A stretch of 16,974 nt of DNA from the NCBI GenBank assembly GCA_038150465.1, contig JAYOTP010000038.1, positions 1 through 16,974 on the forward strand, given 5' to 3'. Positions 6,680 through 13,683 of this stretch are shown here, one piece after another. Numbering within the stretch: the first letter of the stretch is position 1; each line of letters begins with the position of its first letter. This stretch comes from RFXV01 sp038150465 (GTDB taxonomy: Bacteria > Bacteroidota > Bacteroidia > Flavobacteriales > Schleiferiaceae). The notes beneath the pieces are model-generated. The model saw only the letters and a list, made by a program, of their open reading frames with translations, was not told the origin of the DNA and searched no databases. The translations under genes and the position numbers were made by a program.

Positions 6680-9535
6680 TCAATGGGCGGTTCGGATGAT
6701 CCTTCCCGAATACACGCGGTCTTCCTGCTGGATGCGGTAAAGAAGCATCTGCTGACCAAAGGACATGTGGTCGGCATGCCAGGTGAATGAGCCATCGCGA
6801 ACCGAGACCTGCTCATCCGCGATCTTCCTGCCCAGCATATCGGTAATGGTGAGACGCACCTGAGAGAGGTCCCATCCATCGGCCAGATAGAAATGCAGTT
6901 CATCTGAAAAAGGGTTGGGACCCACTGTGATTCCAGGACTGCCCCTGTGCATCAGATCGTCTTCCGTATCCATGGGCATATCCGAATCGATGAACCATGG
7001 ATTATTGGCATACACGTGGTATTCACCCGCATCGTAGTTGATGCTCATGTTCACATCGGTCACGTTGAGGCTGTCCCCGGTGATCAGATCGTACCACCAA
7101 CCCGTCGATGGGAAAAATGGCTGCACACTCATGCTGTTCATTCCAAAGTTTCCATAGATCAGCACATGATTGCCGCTCTTCTCAAACTTCATGAATTTGA
7201 GATTTTGATTCAGGCCACGAACCGTCGGATCGTTCCGGAAGATCATTGGATGTGTGCGTTTGAGCTGCGCCATGATCTGGTAGGCTCTGTATACGTCCCT
7301 TCGGTCTGGCTCGTTGAGGTAGTTCCAGAGAATCGCTTTCTCACAGATCCGGCAGGGGTCATCAATGGATACATCGTATCCAAGTTCACCGTGGGCCCAG
7401 ATCATCTTTGGCCCTGGGATGGGCAGAAGGAAAACCGGAACCAACTCCGCGCGGTCCAGGGCGATGGGAAGGGTTTTGATGTTGTACGGACCATTTGCCG
7501 CTCCGAACTGAAGGCTTTTATACAGGATGCGCTCCTCGTCGTGGCTTTCGCCATAAGCCACCACTTTATTGCCATTCCATCCCCTGGATGAGGACAAAGC
7601 CCAGTTGAAATTCGAGGAATAGCCCATGGCTCCTTCGGTATATTCGTGGTTGAGGTTTCCCCACAACATGAATCCCCTGCTGGCCAGTTCACTTTCTTCC
7701 GTATTGTCAGCAAAGTGTTCCAGGATCAAGTATACGCTGGGGTCGATTCCACGAATGTGGTCTGAATAATCCTGCAGAATGTCGATGCGGCTTTGATCGT
7801 ATTGGCCCCAGGCACCGACATTGCCCAATGTGTTGTTCTGGGTCAGCCCCTTGGACAGATCGAAGCGGTAGCCGTCTATGTGGTATTCGTCCACCCAGTA
7901 TTCGATCACGCGCTTGGACCAGTAGCGGGTCGCTGCGCTTTCGTGGTTCAGGTCGTAGCCCACATTGAAATCGTGCTTGGCCACAGGGTTGGCCCACGGA
8001 TTATCGGGCGTGGGCGCTGTATAACCGCCTTGATTGTACATGCGCACCAATGGACTTTGTCCAAACTGATGGTTCAGAACGATGTCCAGAATGACCGCCA
8101 TTCCGCGCCGGTGGCATTCTTCGACCAACTCCTTGAACTTGTCTCTTGTGCCGTAGTATTTGTCCAAAGCGAACATGAAAGAAGGGTTGTAGCCCCAGCT
8201 GTTGTTCCCTTCAAATTCATTCACAGGCATGAGTTCGATGGCATTGACGCCCAGTTTTTCCAGATAATCCAAACGATCGATCACCGACTGGAAACTGTGA
8301 CGGATGTCCCAGTCCCTGATCAGCAGTTCATAGATGATCAGATCATCTTCTGCCGGCCGTTGGAAGTTGATGCTGCTGTCCCAGTTGTAGGGTGCTCTGC
8401 CTGGCTCCAAAACACCCACCGCATCCGCCGTCTTGTCGGATGGATAAGGCAGCAGGGCGGGATAGGTCGCCGGGCTGATGTATTTGTCGTTCCAGGGGTC
8501 GAGGATCATTTCCGAGTAGGGATCTGCTACGCGAAGCCCCATGCTGTCGATCTCATATTGGAAGCGATACTGCTTCCCCGCCGTCAGGCCGGTGATCTCC
8601 AGCCAGAAGTAGTCCGAAGCCGGGTCTTTGGCCATTTCGTAGGCCGGATCGGGCAGCCATCCGTTGAAATCTCCCAGCACATAAATGAAATCCTTTCCAG
8701 GCGCACGCAACTGCAGCCGGACTGATGTGTTGCTCGGATAGCTGATGCCCTCTTCTGAATTGGCGGGTAAAGGTGCTACTGGCGTAGGGCCTCTTTTCAT
8801 CAGATACACCGTGTCCGATTCTGTCTTTGAGCCGAGAGTGGCGGTCAGGACAACTTCGAAGCGCATATTCGGATAGGTGCTCATATCCAATGTGTGGCTC
8901 AGGGAAGTTTGCCCAACCGCAGAAGCCACCGAAACGCCATCCACTGTGATATCGAGGTCCGCAGCTACGGGCGATTCTCCCTGTAGGGCGACCTGCTCGT
9001 TGGCCCCGACAAAATAGAAGCGGTCCGGATGCGAAACGATATCGGCATTGAGCCCGGGACGGGAAATGGGAACATTGATGTCGTCCGACTTGCGGTCCGG
9101 GTCGCCCCAACCGCCGCCGTCCTTCGGTTTGACCAAAAAGGAAAAGCCTCTCTGGTAGGCCTGGGCCGTATCGGTATCATACCAATCGATCAGTGTGGGC
9201 TTGAAGACATATCGGTACTTCATGTTGCCCAAAGGTGTCATCCGCAGGCTGTCATTGCTGTTCTTCCAGGCCTGGCTTCCGATTCCATTGACCAGCGGGT
9301 GGCCTGCCTGGTGTTCATTCGGATTCCATGTCCAGATATAGATGTCCATTCCAGCGCGGGCATCTGATTTCAGGTTCTGCACATGAACAGAAGAGCTGTC
9401 CATTTGATCCAGATCCACGACGATCACCAAACTGTCTTGAGGGTCGATAAATGTTGGCGTGGTCTGTACGATCTGCTGGGATCGAAGCGGAGAAAGGCCA
9501 ATAAAGATGGCCAGCAGGAGTAAAGCTCTCTTCAT
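6680..9535 (-). CDS. Secreted multi-domain GH13 alpha-amylase-family enzyme with T9SS sorting domain
   Basis: This is the first gene of the operon, with 951 residues from the ATG at 9533-9535; a TTG three codons upstream is less likely. The order is: signal peptide (about 1-20), the module shared with the SusE-position protein (23-154), an Ig-like stretch (about 165-250), a CBM48/E-set-like domain (about 265-355, containing YVLGDFNGWLPD), a GH13 barrel (about 395-770) and a T9SS type A tail (about 868-951, containing VGPNPFSDELHFYL and ITDMLGRKI). GH13 conserved regions are visible: DIVLNH at 484-489, GYRFD with nucleophile Asp559, Glu606 in LILEHF as acid/base, and SHDEE with Asp666. All three catalytic residues are present, so it should be active on alpha-glucosidic linkages. 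CBM48 is common in branching, debranching and related enzymes, so exact specificity is open. The T9SS tail predicts release or anchoring at the cell surface. Confidence 0.93.
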   Translation of the reverse strand: MKRALLLLAIFIGLSPLRSQQIVQTTPTFIDPQDSLVIVVDLDQMDSSSVHVQNLKSDARAGMDIYIWTWNPNEHQAGHPLVNGIGSQAWKNSNDSLRMTPLGNMKYRYVFKPTLIDWYDTDTAQAYQRGFSFLVKPKDGGGWGDPDRKSDDINVPISRPGLNADIVSHPDRFYFVGANEQVALQGESPVAADLDITVDGVSVASAVGQTSLSHTLDMSTYPNMRFEVVLTATLGSKTESDTVYLMKRGPTPVAPLPANSEEGISYPSNTSVRLQLRAPGKDFIYVLGDFNGWLPDPAYEMAKDPASDYFWLEITGLTAGKQYRFQYEIDSMGLRVADPYSEMILDPWNDKYISPATYPALLPYPSDKTADAVGVLEPGRAPYNWDSSINFQRPAEDDLIIYELLIRDWDIRHSFQSVIDRLDYLEKLGVNAIELMPVNEFEGNNSWGYNPSFMFALDKYYGTRDKFKELVEECHRRGMAVILDIVLNHQFGQSPLVRMYNQGGYTAPTPDNPWANPVAKHDFNVGYDLNHESAATRYWSKRVIEYWVDEYHIDGYRFDLSKGLTQNNTLGNVGAWGQYDQSRIDILQDYSDHIRGIDPSVYLILEHFADNTEESELASRGFMLWGNLNHEYTEGAMGYSSNFNWALSSSRGWNGNKVVAYGESHDEERILYKSLQFGAANGPYNIKTLPIALDRAELVPVFLLPIPGPKMIWAHGELGYDVSIDDPCRICEKAILWNYLNEPDRRDVYRAYQIMAQLKRTHPMIFRNDPTVRGLNQNLKFMKFEKSGNHVLIYGNFGMNSMSVQPFFPSTGWWYDLITGDSLNVTDVNMSINYDAGEYHVYANNPWFIDSDMPMDTEDDLMHRGSPGITVGPNPFSDELHFYLADGWDLSQVRLTITDMLGRKIADEQVSVRDGSFTWHADHMSFGQQMLLYRIQQEDRVYSGRIIRTAH
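9074..9469 (-). repeat. Shared N-terminal module, copy in the amylase gene
   Basis: This stretch encodes residues 23-154 of the amylase and is paralogous to 1212-1607 in the SusE-position gene. The most conserved block is RGFSFLVKPKDGGG followed by GDPDRKSDDIN. It is rich in aspartate and glycine and could bind a metal ion, though that is a guess. Confidence 0.85.
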
Positions 9536-9550
9536 TTGAGGCAAAGTGTA

Positions 9551-9592
9551 TTATTCACACATTGCGAATTTATGAATAAAATGGTCATGTGT
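9551..9592. promoter_or_regulatory. Overlapping inverted repeats in the divergent spacer upstream of the amylase operon
   Basis: TTATTCA (9551-9557) and TGAATAA (9573-9579) form a perfect 7-bp dyad with a 15-base spacer. Overlapping it, ACACAT (9557-9562) and ATGTGT (9587-9592) form a second 6-bp dyad. Both lie 16-57 bp upstream of the amylase ATG in the AT-rich spacer between the operon and the response-regulator gene. This is a plausible operator or leader hairpin, but short dyads arise by chance in AT-rich DNA. I found no clean Bacteroidota -33/-7 promoter for either direction in this spacer. Confidence 0.3.
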
Positions 9593-9679
9593 AGTTGATG
9601 AAAAAATTTGACCTTGTATTCTCATTTTTCGAATCCACTTTTTCTTAATTTAATGGTCTAGTGCTTCACCCCCAAAAGC

Positions 9680-10051
9680 ATGACACTTATTCACATCGAT
9701 GATGATCCCGTTTATCGACTCATCGTACAAAAAACGCTGAACGCAATAGTCACCACAAAATCTTATGTGAGCGGTGAAGATTTTCTAGCTGATCGAACGC
9801 CAAAAGATATCGGTGCATTCCTCGTCGACATCCATCTGGGCCCTGATCGAATGAATGGTGAGGAATTGTTGGGCGTACTCAAAAAAGAGAACGCCTATTC
9901 ACATCTGCCGGTCATGGTTCTTTCGTCCACAGCCTGCAGCGGCAGCAGGCGATCCTTCCTCTATTCGCTTGGATTCTCTGAAGTCATCTGCAAACCCTTT
10001 CAGAAGGAGGCCTTCATCGAGGCGATCAAAAAGGCTATGACCCAGAACTGA
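9680..10051 (+). CDS. Stand-alone CheY-like response regulator (receiver domain only)
   Basis: This 123-residue protein is a single receiver domain with no output domain, close to the family's normal domain size. The acidic cluster DDD is at residues 7-9, the phosphorylated aspartate is Asp50 in FLVDIHLGP, the serine/threonine switch is in LSST at 81-84, and the invariant lysine is Lys105 in ICKPF. All active-site residues are therefore present, and phosphorylation is expected. Such single-domain regulators act by protein-protein contact, often as part of a phosphorelay. It is transcribed away from the glycan operon across a 144-bp spacer, and no histidine kinase gene is visible in the window, so its partner is unknown. 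The next gene starts 98 bp downstream on the same strand and may or may not be co-transcribed. Confidence 0.93.
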   Translation: MTLIHIDDDPVYRLIVQKTLNAIVTTKSYVSGEDFLADRTPKDIGAFLVDIHLGPDRMNGEELLGVLKKENAYSHLPVMVLSSTACSGSRRSFLYSLGFSEVICKPFQKEAFIEAIKKAMTQN

Positions 10052-10149
10052 ATGGCTTCTTGTATTCAAATTTGAGTAGAACGTGGCTTGTGGAATTCTT
10101 GCGTTCAGGTTGGGTCGCTGTTCGTACTTTTCGTGGAAATCAGATCCAA

Positions 10150-12033
10150 ATGAAAAGGCTCTTCATTCTGCTGCTGGCGACCGCCCTCGCTTGTTCGGGT
10201 CCCGCGCCGAAAACCCAAGACCAACTGCCCATGTCTTCCGAAAAGAAAAACGATCCACACTCCTTCGCACAAACCGAGATTGCCCAAGTCGCGCATTTGG
10301 ATTGGGATGCCCAAATACTATTTGAAGAGCAGATCATCGAAGCCACCGCCAGCTGGACCTTGGCCGAAGGAGCGGGGAACGAAGTCATATTCGACACCTA
10401 CGATCTGGATATCCTCGAAGTGACCGACAGCAATGGAAACACACTTTCATTTGAAGTCGGGGAAAAGAGCGAATTGTTTGGCAGTCCGCTGATCATACAG
10501 TTGGAAGATGCCGGCGAAAAGGTATCCATCCGCTACAGGACAAGTCCAGGTGCAAAGGCCTTGCAATGGACAGACGCCGAGCAAACTGCAGACCGACTCG
10601 GTCCATTCCTTTATACCCAAAGCCAAGCGATTTTGGCGCGCACATGGGTGCCCTGTCAGGATGGGCCGGGCATTCGCTTCACCTACGAAGCGCATGTTCA
10701 AGTGCCCAAGGGCATGCTGGCATTGATGAGTGCATCCAATCCGATGGAAGTCTCAGACGACGGATCATACAGTTTTTCCATGCCTCAGCCCATTCCATCC
10801 TATCTGCTGGCCCTATCTGCCGGTCATTTGGCCTTCAAAGAAGTGGGCGCCCGCACAGGCGTTTATGCAGAGCCGTCAATGGTCGACACCTGCGCCTGGG
10901 AATTCGCTGATATGGAGGCCATGATGGTCGCCGCCGAGGAACTTTATGGCCCGTACGAGTGGGGGCGTTACGACCTCATCGTTCTGCCGCCGAGTTTCCC
11001 GTTCGGGGGCATGGAGAACCCTCGTCTGACCTTTGCCACTCCGACCATTCTCGCCGGCGATCGCTCGCTGGTCTCGCTGGTCGCCCACGAACTCGCACAC
11101 AGCTGGTCCGGCAATTTGGTCACCAATTCTGTGTGGGATGACTTTTGGTTGAATGAAGGCTTCACCGTCTATTTTGAAATGCGCATCATGGAGGCGGTCT
11201 ACGGGAGAGAATACTCCGAAATGCTGGCGCTTCTCAGTCATACCGAATTGCTCAATACGGTGGAGGAATTCATGGAATCCATGCCCGATGACACCCGCTT
11301 GAAACTCGATCTGAAGGGGCGGAATCCGGACGATGGGGTGACTGCCATTCCCTACGACAAAGGCTATCACTTCCTCCGATTGATGGAGGAAACCATCGGA
11401 CGGGAGCGGTTCGATGCCTTCCTGAAAAACTATTTCCAGACCAACCGATTCAAGGTGATGGATACCGAACGATTTGTCGCTCTGCTGAAAACCGACCTGC
11501 TCTCAGAAGAAGAATACAGCTCGATCGGCGTGGACAATTGGATCTATGCCCCCGGCCTTCCGGCCAACGTGCCCGTGCCCAACAGCGACCGCTTTGAAAA
11601 GGTAGATGGGTATGCGCAGGCCTTCCTGAATGAAACCAAACTGCCTGAAGCAGAGGTGACAGAAACCTGGAGCACCCACGAGTGGCTTCGCTTCTTGAGG
11701 CGCATCAAAGGAGCAGACGTGAACGCACTCGCCCAGCTCGATGCGGCCTACAGCCTGACCCGATCAGGGAATGCGGAACTCGCCGCGCAATGGTTTGAGA
11801 ATACGCTCAGTGAAAAAGAAGCATATCACGCACCCAATGACATGGACCTTGAGGCATCGGTCACGGATTTCCTGACCCGGGTGGGGCGCCGAAAGTTTCT
11901 GATGCCGATCTACTCTGCTCTTTTGGAAGGTGGAAAACTGGAATGGGCGCAGTCGATCTATGAAAAAGCCCGTCCGGGATATCACGCGGTCTCCCGCGAA
12001 TCCTTGGATGAATTGTTGCTCGCTTCGAATTGA
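10150..12033 (+). CDS. M1-family zinc aminopeptidase lipoprotein, leukotriene-A4-hydrolase-like
   Basis: This protein has 627 residues from the ATG at 10150; a TTG 30 codons upstream gives a poor N-terminus. The signal ends in ATALAC, so Cys15 is the lipid anchor and the enzyme faces the periplasm or the cell surface. The layout follows M1 enzymes: an N-terminal beta-saddle (about 40-235), the substrate loop GGMEN at 286-290, the zinc site HELAH at 313-317 with the third ligand Glu336 in WLNEGF, and the transition-state tyrosine Tyr402 in PYDKG. The C-terminal helical domain includes DNWIYAPGLP (462-471), a mark of the LTA4-hydrolase/aminopeptidase-B branch. It should remove N-terminal residues from peptides. 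The position matching Tyr378 of the human enzyme is a valine, so an epoxide hydrolase role is unlikely. Its last 52 bp overlap the 3' end of the opposing regulator gene. Confidence 0.94.
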   Translation: MKRLFILLLATALACSGPAPKTQDQLPMSSEKKNDPHSFAQTEIAQVAHLDWDAQILFEEQIIEATASWTLAEGAGNEVIFDTYDLDILEVTDSNGNTLSFEVGEKSELFGSPLIIQLEDAGEKVSIRYRTSPGAKALQWTDAEQTADRLGPFLYTQSQAILARTWVPCQDGPGIRFTYEAHVQVPKGMLALMSASNPMEVSDDGSYSFSMPQPIPSYLLALSAGHLAFKEVGARTGVYAEPSMVDTCAWEFADMEAMMVAAEELYGPYEWGRYDLIVLPPSFPFGGMENPRLTFATPTILAGDRSLVSLVAHELAHSWSGNLVTNSVWDDFWLNEGFTVYFEMRIMEAVYGREYSEMLALLSHTELLNTVEEFMESMPDDTRLKLDLKGRNPDDGVTAIPYDKGYHFLRLMEETIGRERFDAFLKNYFQTNRFKVMDTERFVALLKTDLLSEEEYSSIGVDNWIYAPGLPANVPVPNSDRFEKVDGYAQAFLNETKLPEAEVTETWSTHEWLRFLRRIKGADVNALAQLDAAYSLTRSGNAELAAQWFENTLSEKEAYHAPNDMDLEASVTDFLTRVGRRKFLMPIYSALLEGGKLEWAQSIYEKARPGYHAVSRESLDELLLASN

Positions 12034-12989
12034 TGATCAGACCAAGAATTCTCCATATCCTCGATCTGTTTGAGGTATAGGCGGAACAATCGGTCCGCAC
12101 GAACAGGATTCCTATTCAGGTGTATGGCGAGCAGTTTCTGCTGTTCGAACCATACTTTCATATCTGCACACATACTGGCGTTAGAAGTGCGGATGTAGTT
12201 GATGTCCGCAAAGCTCAAGAAGACCGTCTTGATGCCGTGTGTTTCGATGTAGGCATTGTTGGCCATGTTCAGGTAGGGCATCAAATACAACTGATGTGCT
12301 GAATCCTCCTGACAGTTCGCGTGCAAATGCTTGATGAGCTGCTTGAGGTCTTCGACGATCCGTCGTGCCTCCTCCTTTTCGAGAATGAGGTTTTCGACCA
12401 CGAAATTGATCTGCACCAACATATTGGAGATGGTGCGTTCGGACCAGAGTTCCAACGTGGTCATCCGTCCATAGAGGTCGAAGAGCTCGCGGGAGTTCCA
12501 TAGGATGCCCAGACTGATGTCTTCCATCCGAAGGTTTCTGCTTTCGCTGTAGTTCGTACTGCGCAACCAGATGAGGTGCTTGAACCGCGCCAGATTATCC
12601 GAAAAGAAATAGTGAAAAAGAGGCATGTCCCTGGCCGAATAGTACAAGGTGTGCCCGATGTTGGTCATTGCCGAAAGCATGCCCCGCGTTTCTTCCAAAT
12701 ACTGGGTGAGCGAAGGAACATCTCGAATGAAGGAAGGCCGTATCGCACTTAGATGGGAGGTGAGTTGGGTGATGCCCTCGAATTCCTGAATATCGATGTC
12801 AAACTCCGTGAGCAGCAGGAACAGTTCGTCGGCCGTTAGTTTGGAATCTCCGCGAATGCGTTTGTAGGCATTGCTGCTGCTGATCCCCAGCGTATTGCTA
12901 ACGGCATAACCGATCTTTCTCGGATCGCTCAGTTTTTGCTTGATCTTTTCGAAGATCCACTTGGACAATCCTATTTCCCTTTCACTCAT
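11982..12989 (-). CDS. Putative DNA-binding regulator with N-terminal helix-turn-helix
   Basis: This 335-residue protein starts at the ATG at 12987-12989. Residues about 11-66 contain a helix-turn-helix-like segment (GYAVSNTLGISSSNAYKRIRG, then KLTADELFLLLTEF) that resembles phage-repressor or BetR-type DNA-binding domains. The remaining ~265 residues are mostly helical, with no signal peptide or membrane segment, and show no catalytic motif I recognise. They may sense a ligand or mediate oligomerisation. Similar proteins of about 300 residues with a short N-terminal HTH are common and mostly uncharacterised in Bacteroidota. The gene follows the deacetylase stop after 72 bp on the same strand, so it could be read together with that pair or have its own promoter. 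It converges on the aminopeptidase gene with overlapping 3' ends. The regulator call rests on the HTH pattern only, and its targets are unknown. Confidence 0.68.
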   Translation of the reverse strand: MSEREIGLSKWIFEKIKQKLSDPRKIGYAVSNTLGISSSNAYKRIRGDSKLTADELFLLLTEFDIDIQEFEGITQLTSHLSAIRPSFIRDVPSLTQYLEETRGMLSAMTNIGHTLYYSARDMPLFHYFFSDNLARFKHLIWLRSTNYSESRNLRMEDISLGILWNSRELFDLYGRMTTLELWSERTISNMLVQINFVVENLILEKEEARRIVEDLKQLIKHLHANCQEDSAHQLYLMPYLNMANNAYIETHGIKTVFLSFADINYIRTSNASMCADMKVWFEQQKLLAIHLNRNPVRADRLFRLYLKQIEDMENSWSDHQFEASNNSSKDSRETA

Positions 12990-13061
12990 GATAGAAAAAC
13001 AAATGATACATCACCGCCTGAAAGGACATTCGATCCTACCGACTGACCGAAAGATAGGAAT

Positions 13062-13682
13062 CTATAAGCTTCGGAATGACCAGCCCTTTTCTTTCCAATG
13101 AGCGAGTAATTCGGGCAGGATACGTTGCAATCGGGGGAGTGCTTTTTGGCTGTCGTGAAAGACCACCACACTTCCCGGCCTCGTCTTTTCCCGTGTGTGT
13201 TCCAGACATTCTTCAGGCCTCATCTGCGTATCGTAATCGTAGGAGAGCACATCCCAAAAGACGGTCTGTACGCCCTGTGCGGCGAGCTGTTGGTGCTGTT
13301 TCTTTTTCAGGCGCCCATAGGGCGGGCGGAAAAAGTATGCCCCTTCCAAAAGATCAAGGCTTTGCCGAGCTGAACGGACATACTCGTGGGTTGGCGTGTT
13401 CCAGCCGTTCTCGTGATTCATGCTGTGTCCGCCCAATAGATGCCCTTCTGCGCGGATCCGGTCCACCAGGTCCGGGTGCTGCTGCACATTCTTTCCGATC
13501 AGAAAAAAAGTGGCCTTCGCGTCAAACTGTTTCAACGTATCCAAAACGAACGGAGTGGCCTTTGGACAAGGTCCGTCATCAAAAGTCAGGTGCACCACGG
13601 ACGTGTCCCGAGGCTTACTGAATAGCGCTCCCGGATAACGGATGGGTCCGAGGCGAACCATCCATTCATGCCATCTGCGCAT
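13062..13682 (-). CDS. Polysaccharide deacetylase family protein (NodB homology)
   Basis: This protein has 206 residues from the ATG at 13680-13682, one base after the upstream stop codon; an ATG five codons earlier would overlap the upstream gene by 14 bases. The carbohydrate esterase 4 motifs are all present: TFDDGP with Asp35/Asp36, HSMNH with metal-binding His86 and His90, RPPYG at 119-123, DVLSYDYD at 144-151, and VVFHDS with His176. It should remove acetyl groups from N-acetylated sugars such as those in peptidoglycan or a surface polysaccharide. I see no clear signal peptide or membrane anchor, which is unusual for cell-wall deacetylases and suggests a cytoplasmic or membrane-peripheral site. 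Tight coupling to the DUF2723 glycosyltransferase hints at a common role in building a cell-surface glycan, but the substrate is not defined. Confidence 0.92.
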   Translation of the reverse strand: MRRWHEWMVRLGPIRYPGALFSKPRDTSVVHLTFDDGPCPKATPFVLDTLKQFDAKATFFLIGKNVQQHPDLVDRIRAEGHLLGGHSMNHENGWNTPTHEYVRSARQSLDLLEGAYFFRPPYGRLKKKQHQQLAAQGVQTVFWDVLSYDYDTQMRPEECLEHTREKTRPGSVVVFHDSQKALPRLQRILPELLAHWKEKGWSFRSL

Positions 13683-13683
13683 A

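Noticed and set aside
6651..6683. TTG start for the SusC-like gene overlapping the amylase stop
   Set aside because: The downstream ATG at 6650 gives a standard signal peptide; the extra 11 residues would precede it with no benefit.
7793..8725. 310-residue plus-strand open frame inside the amylase gene
   Set aside because: It is the complement of the GH13 and CBM48 coding region, where the conserved catalytic motifs prove the minus strand is coding.
13022..13060. Possible hairpin after the deacetylase gene (TCCTA ... TAGGA)
   Set aside because: Only five clean pairs with a long loop and no following T run on the minus strand; it does not qualify as an intrinsic terminator.
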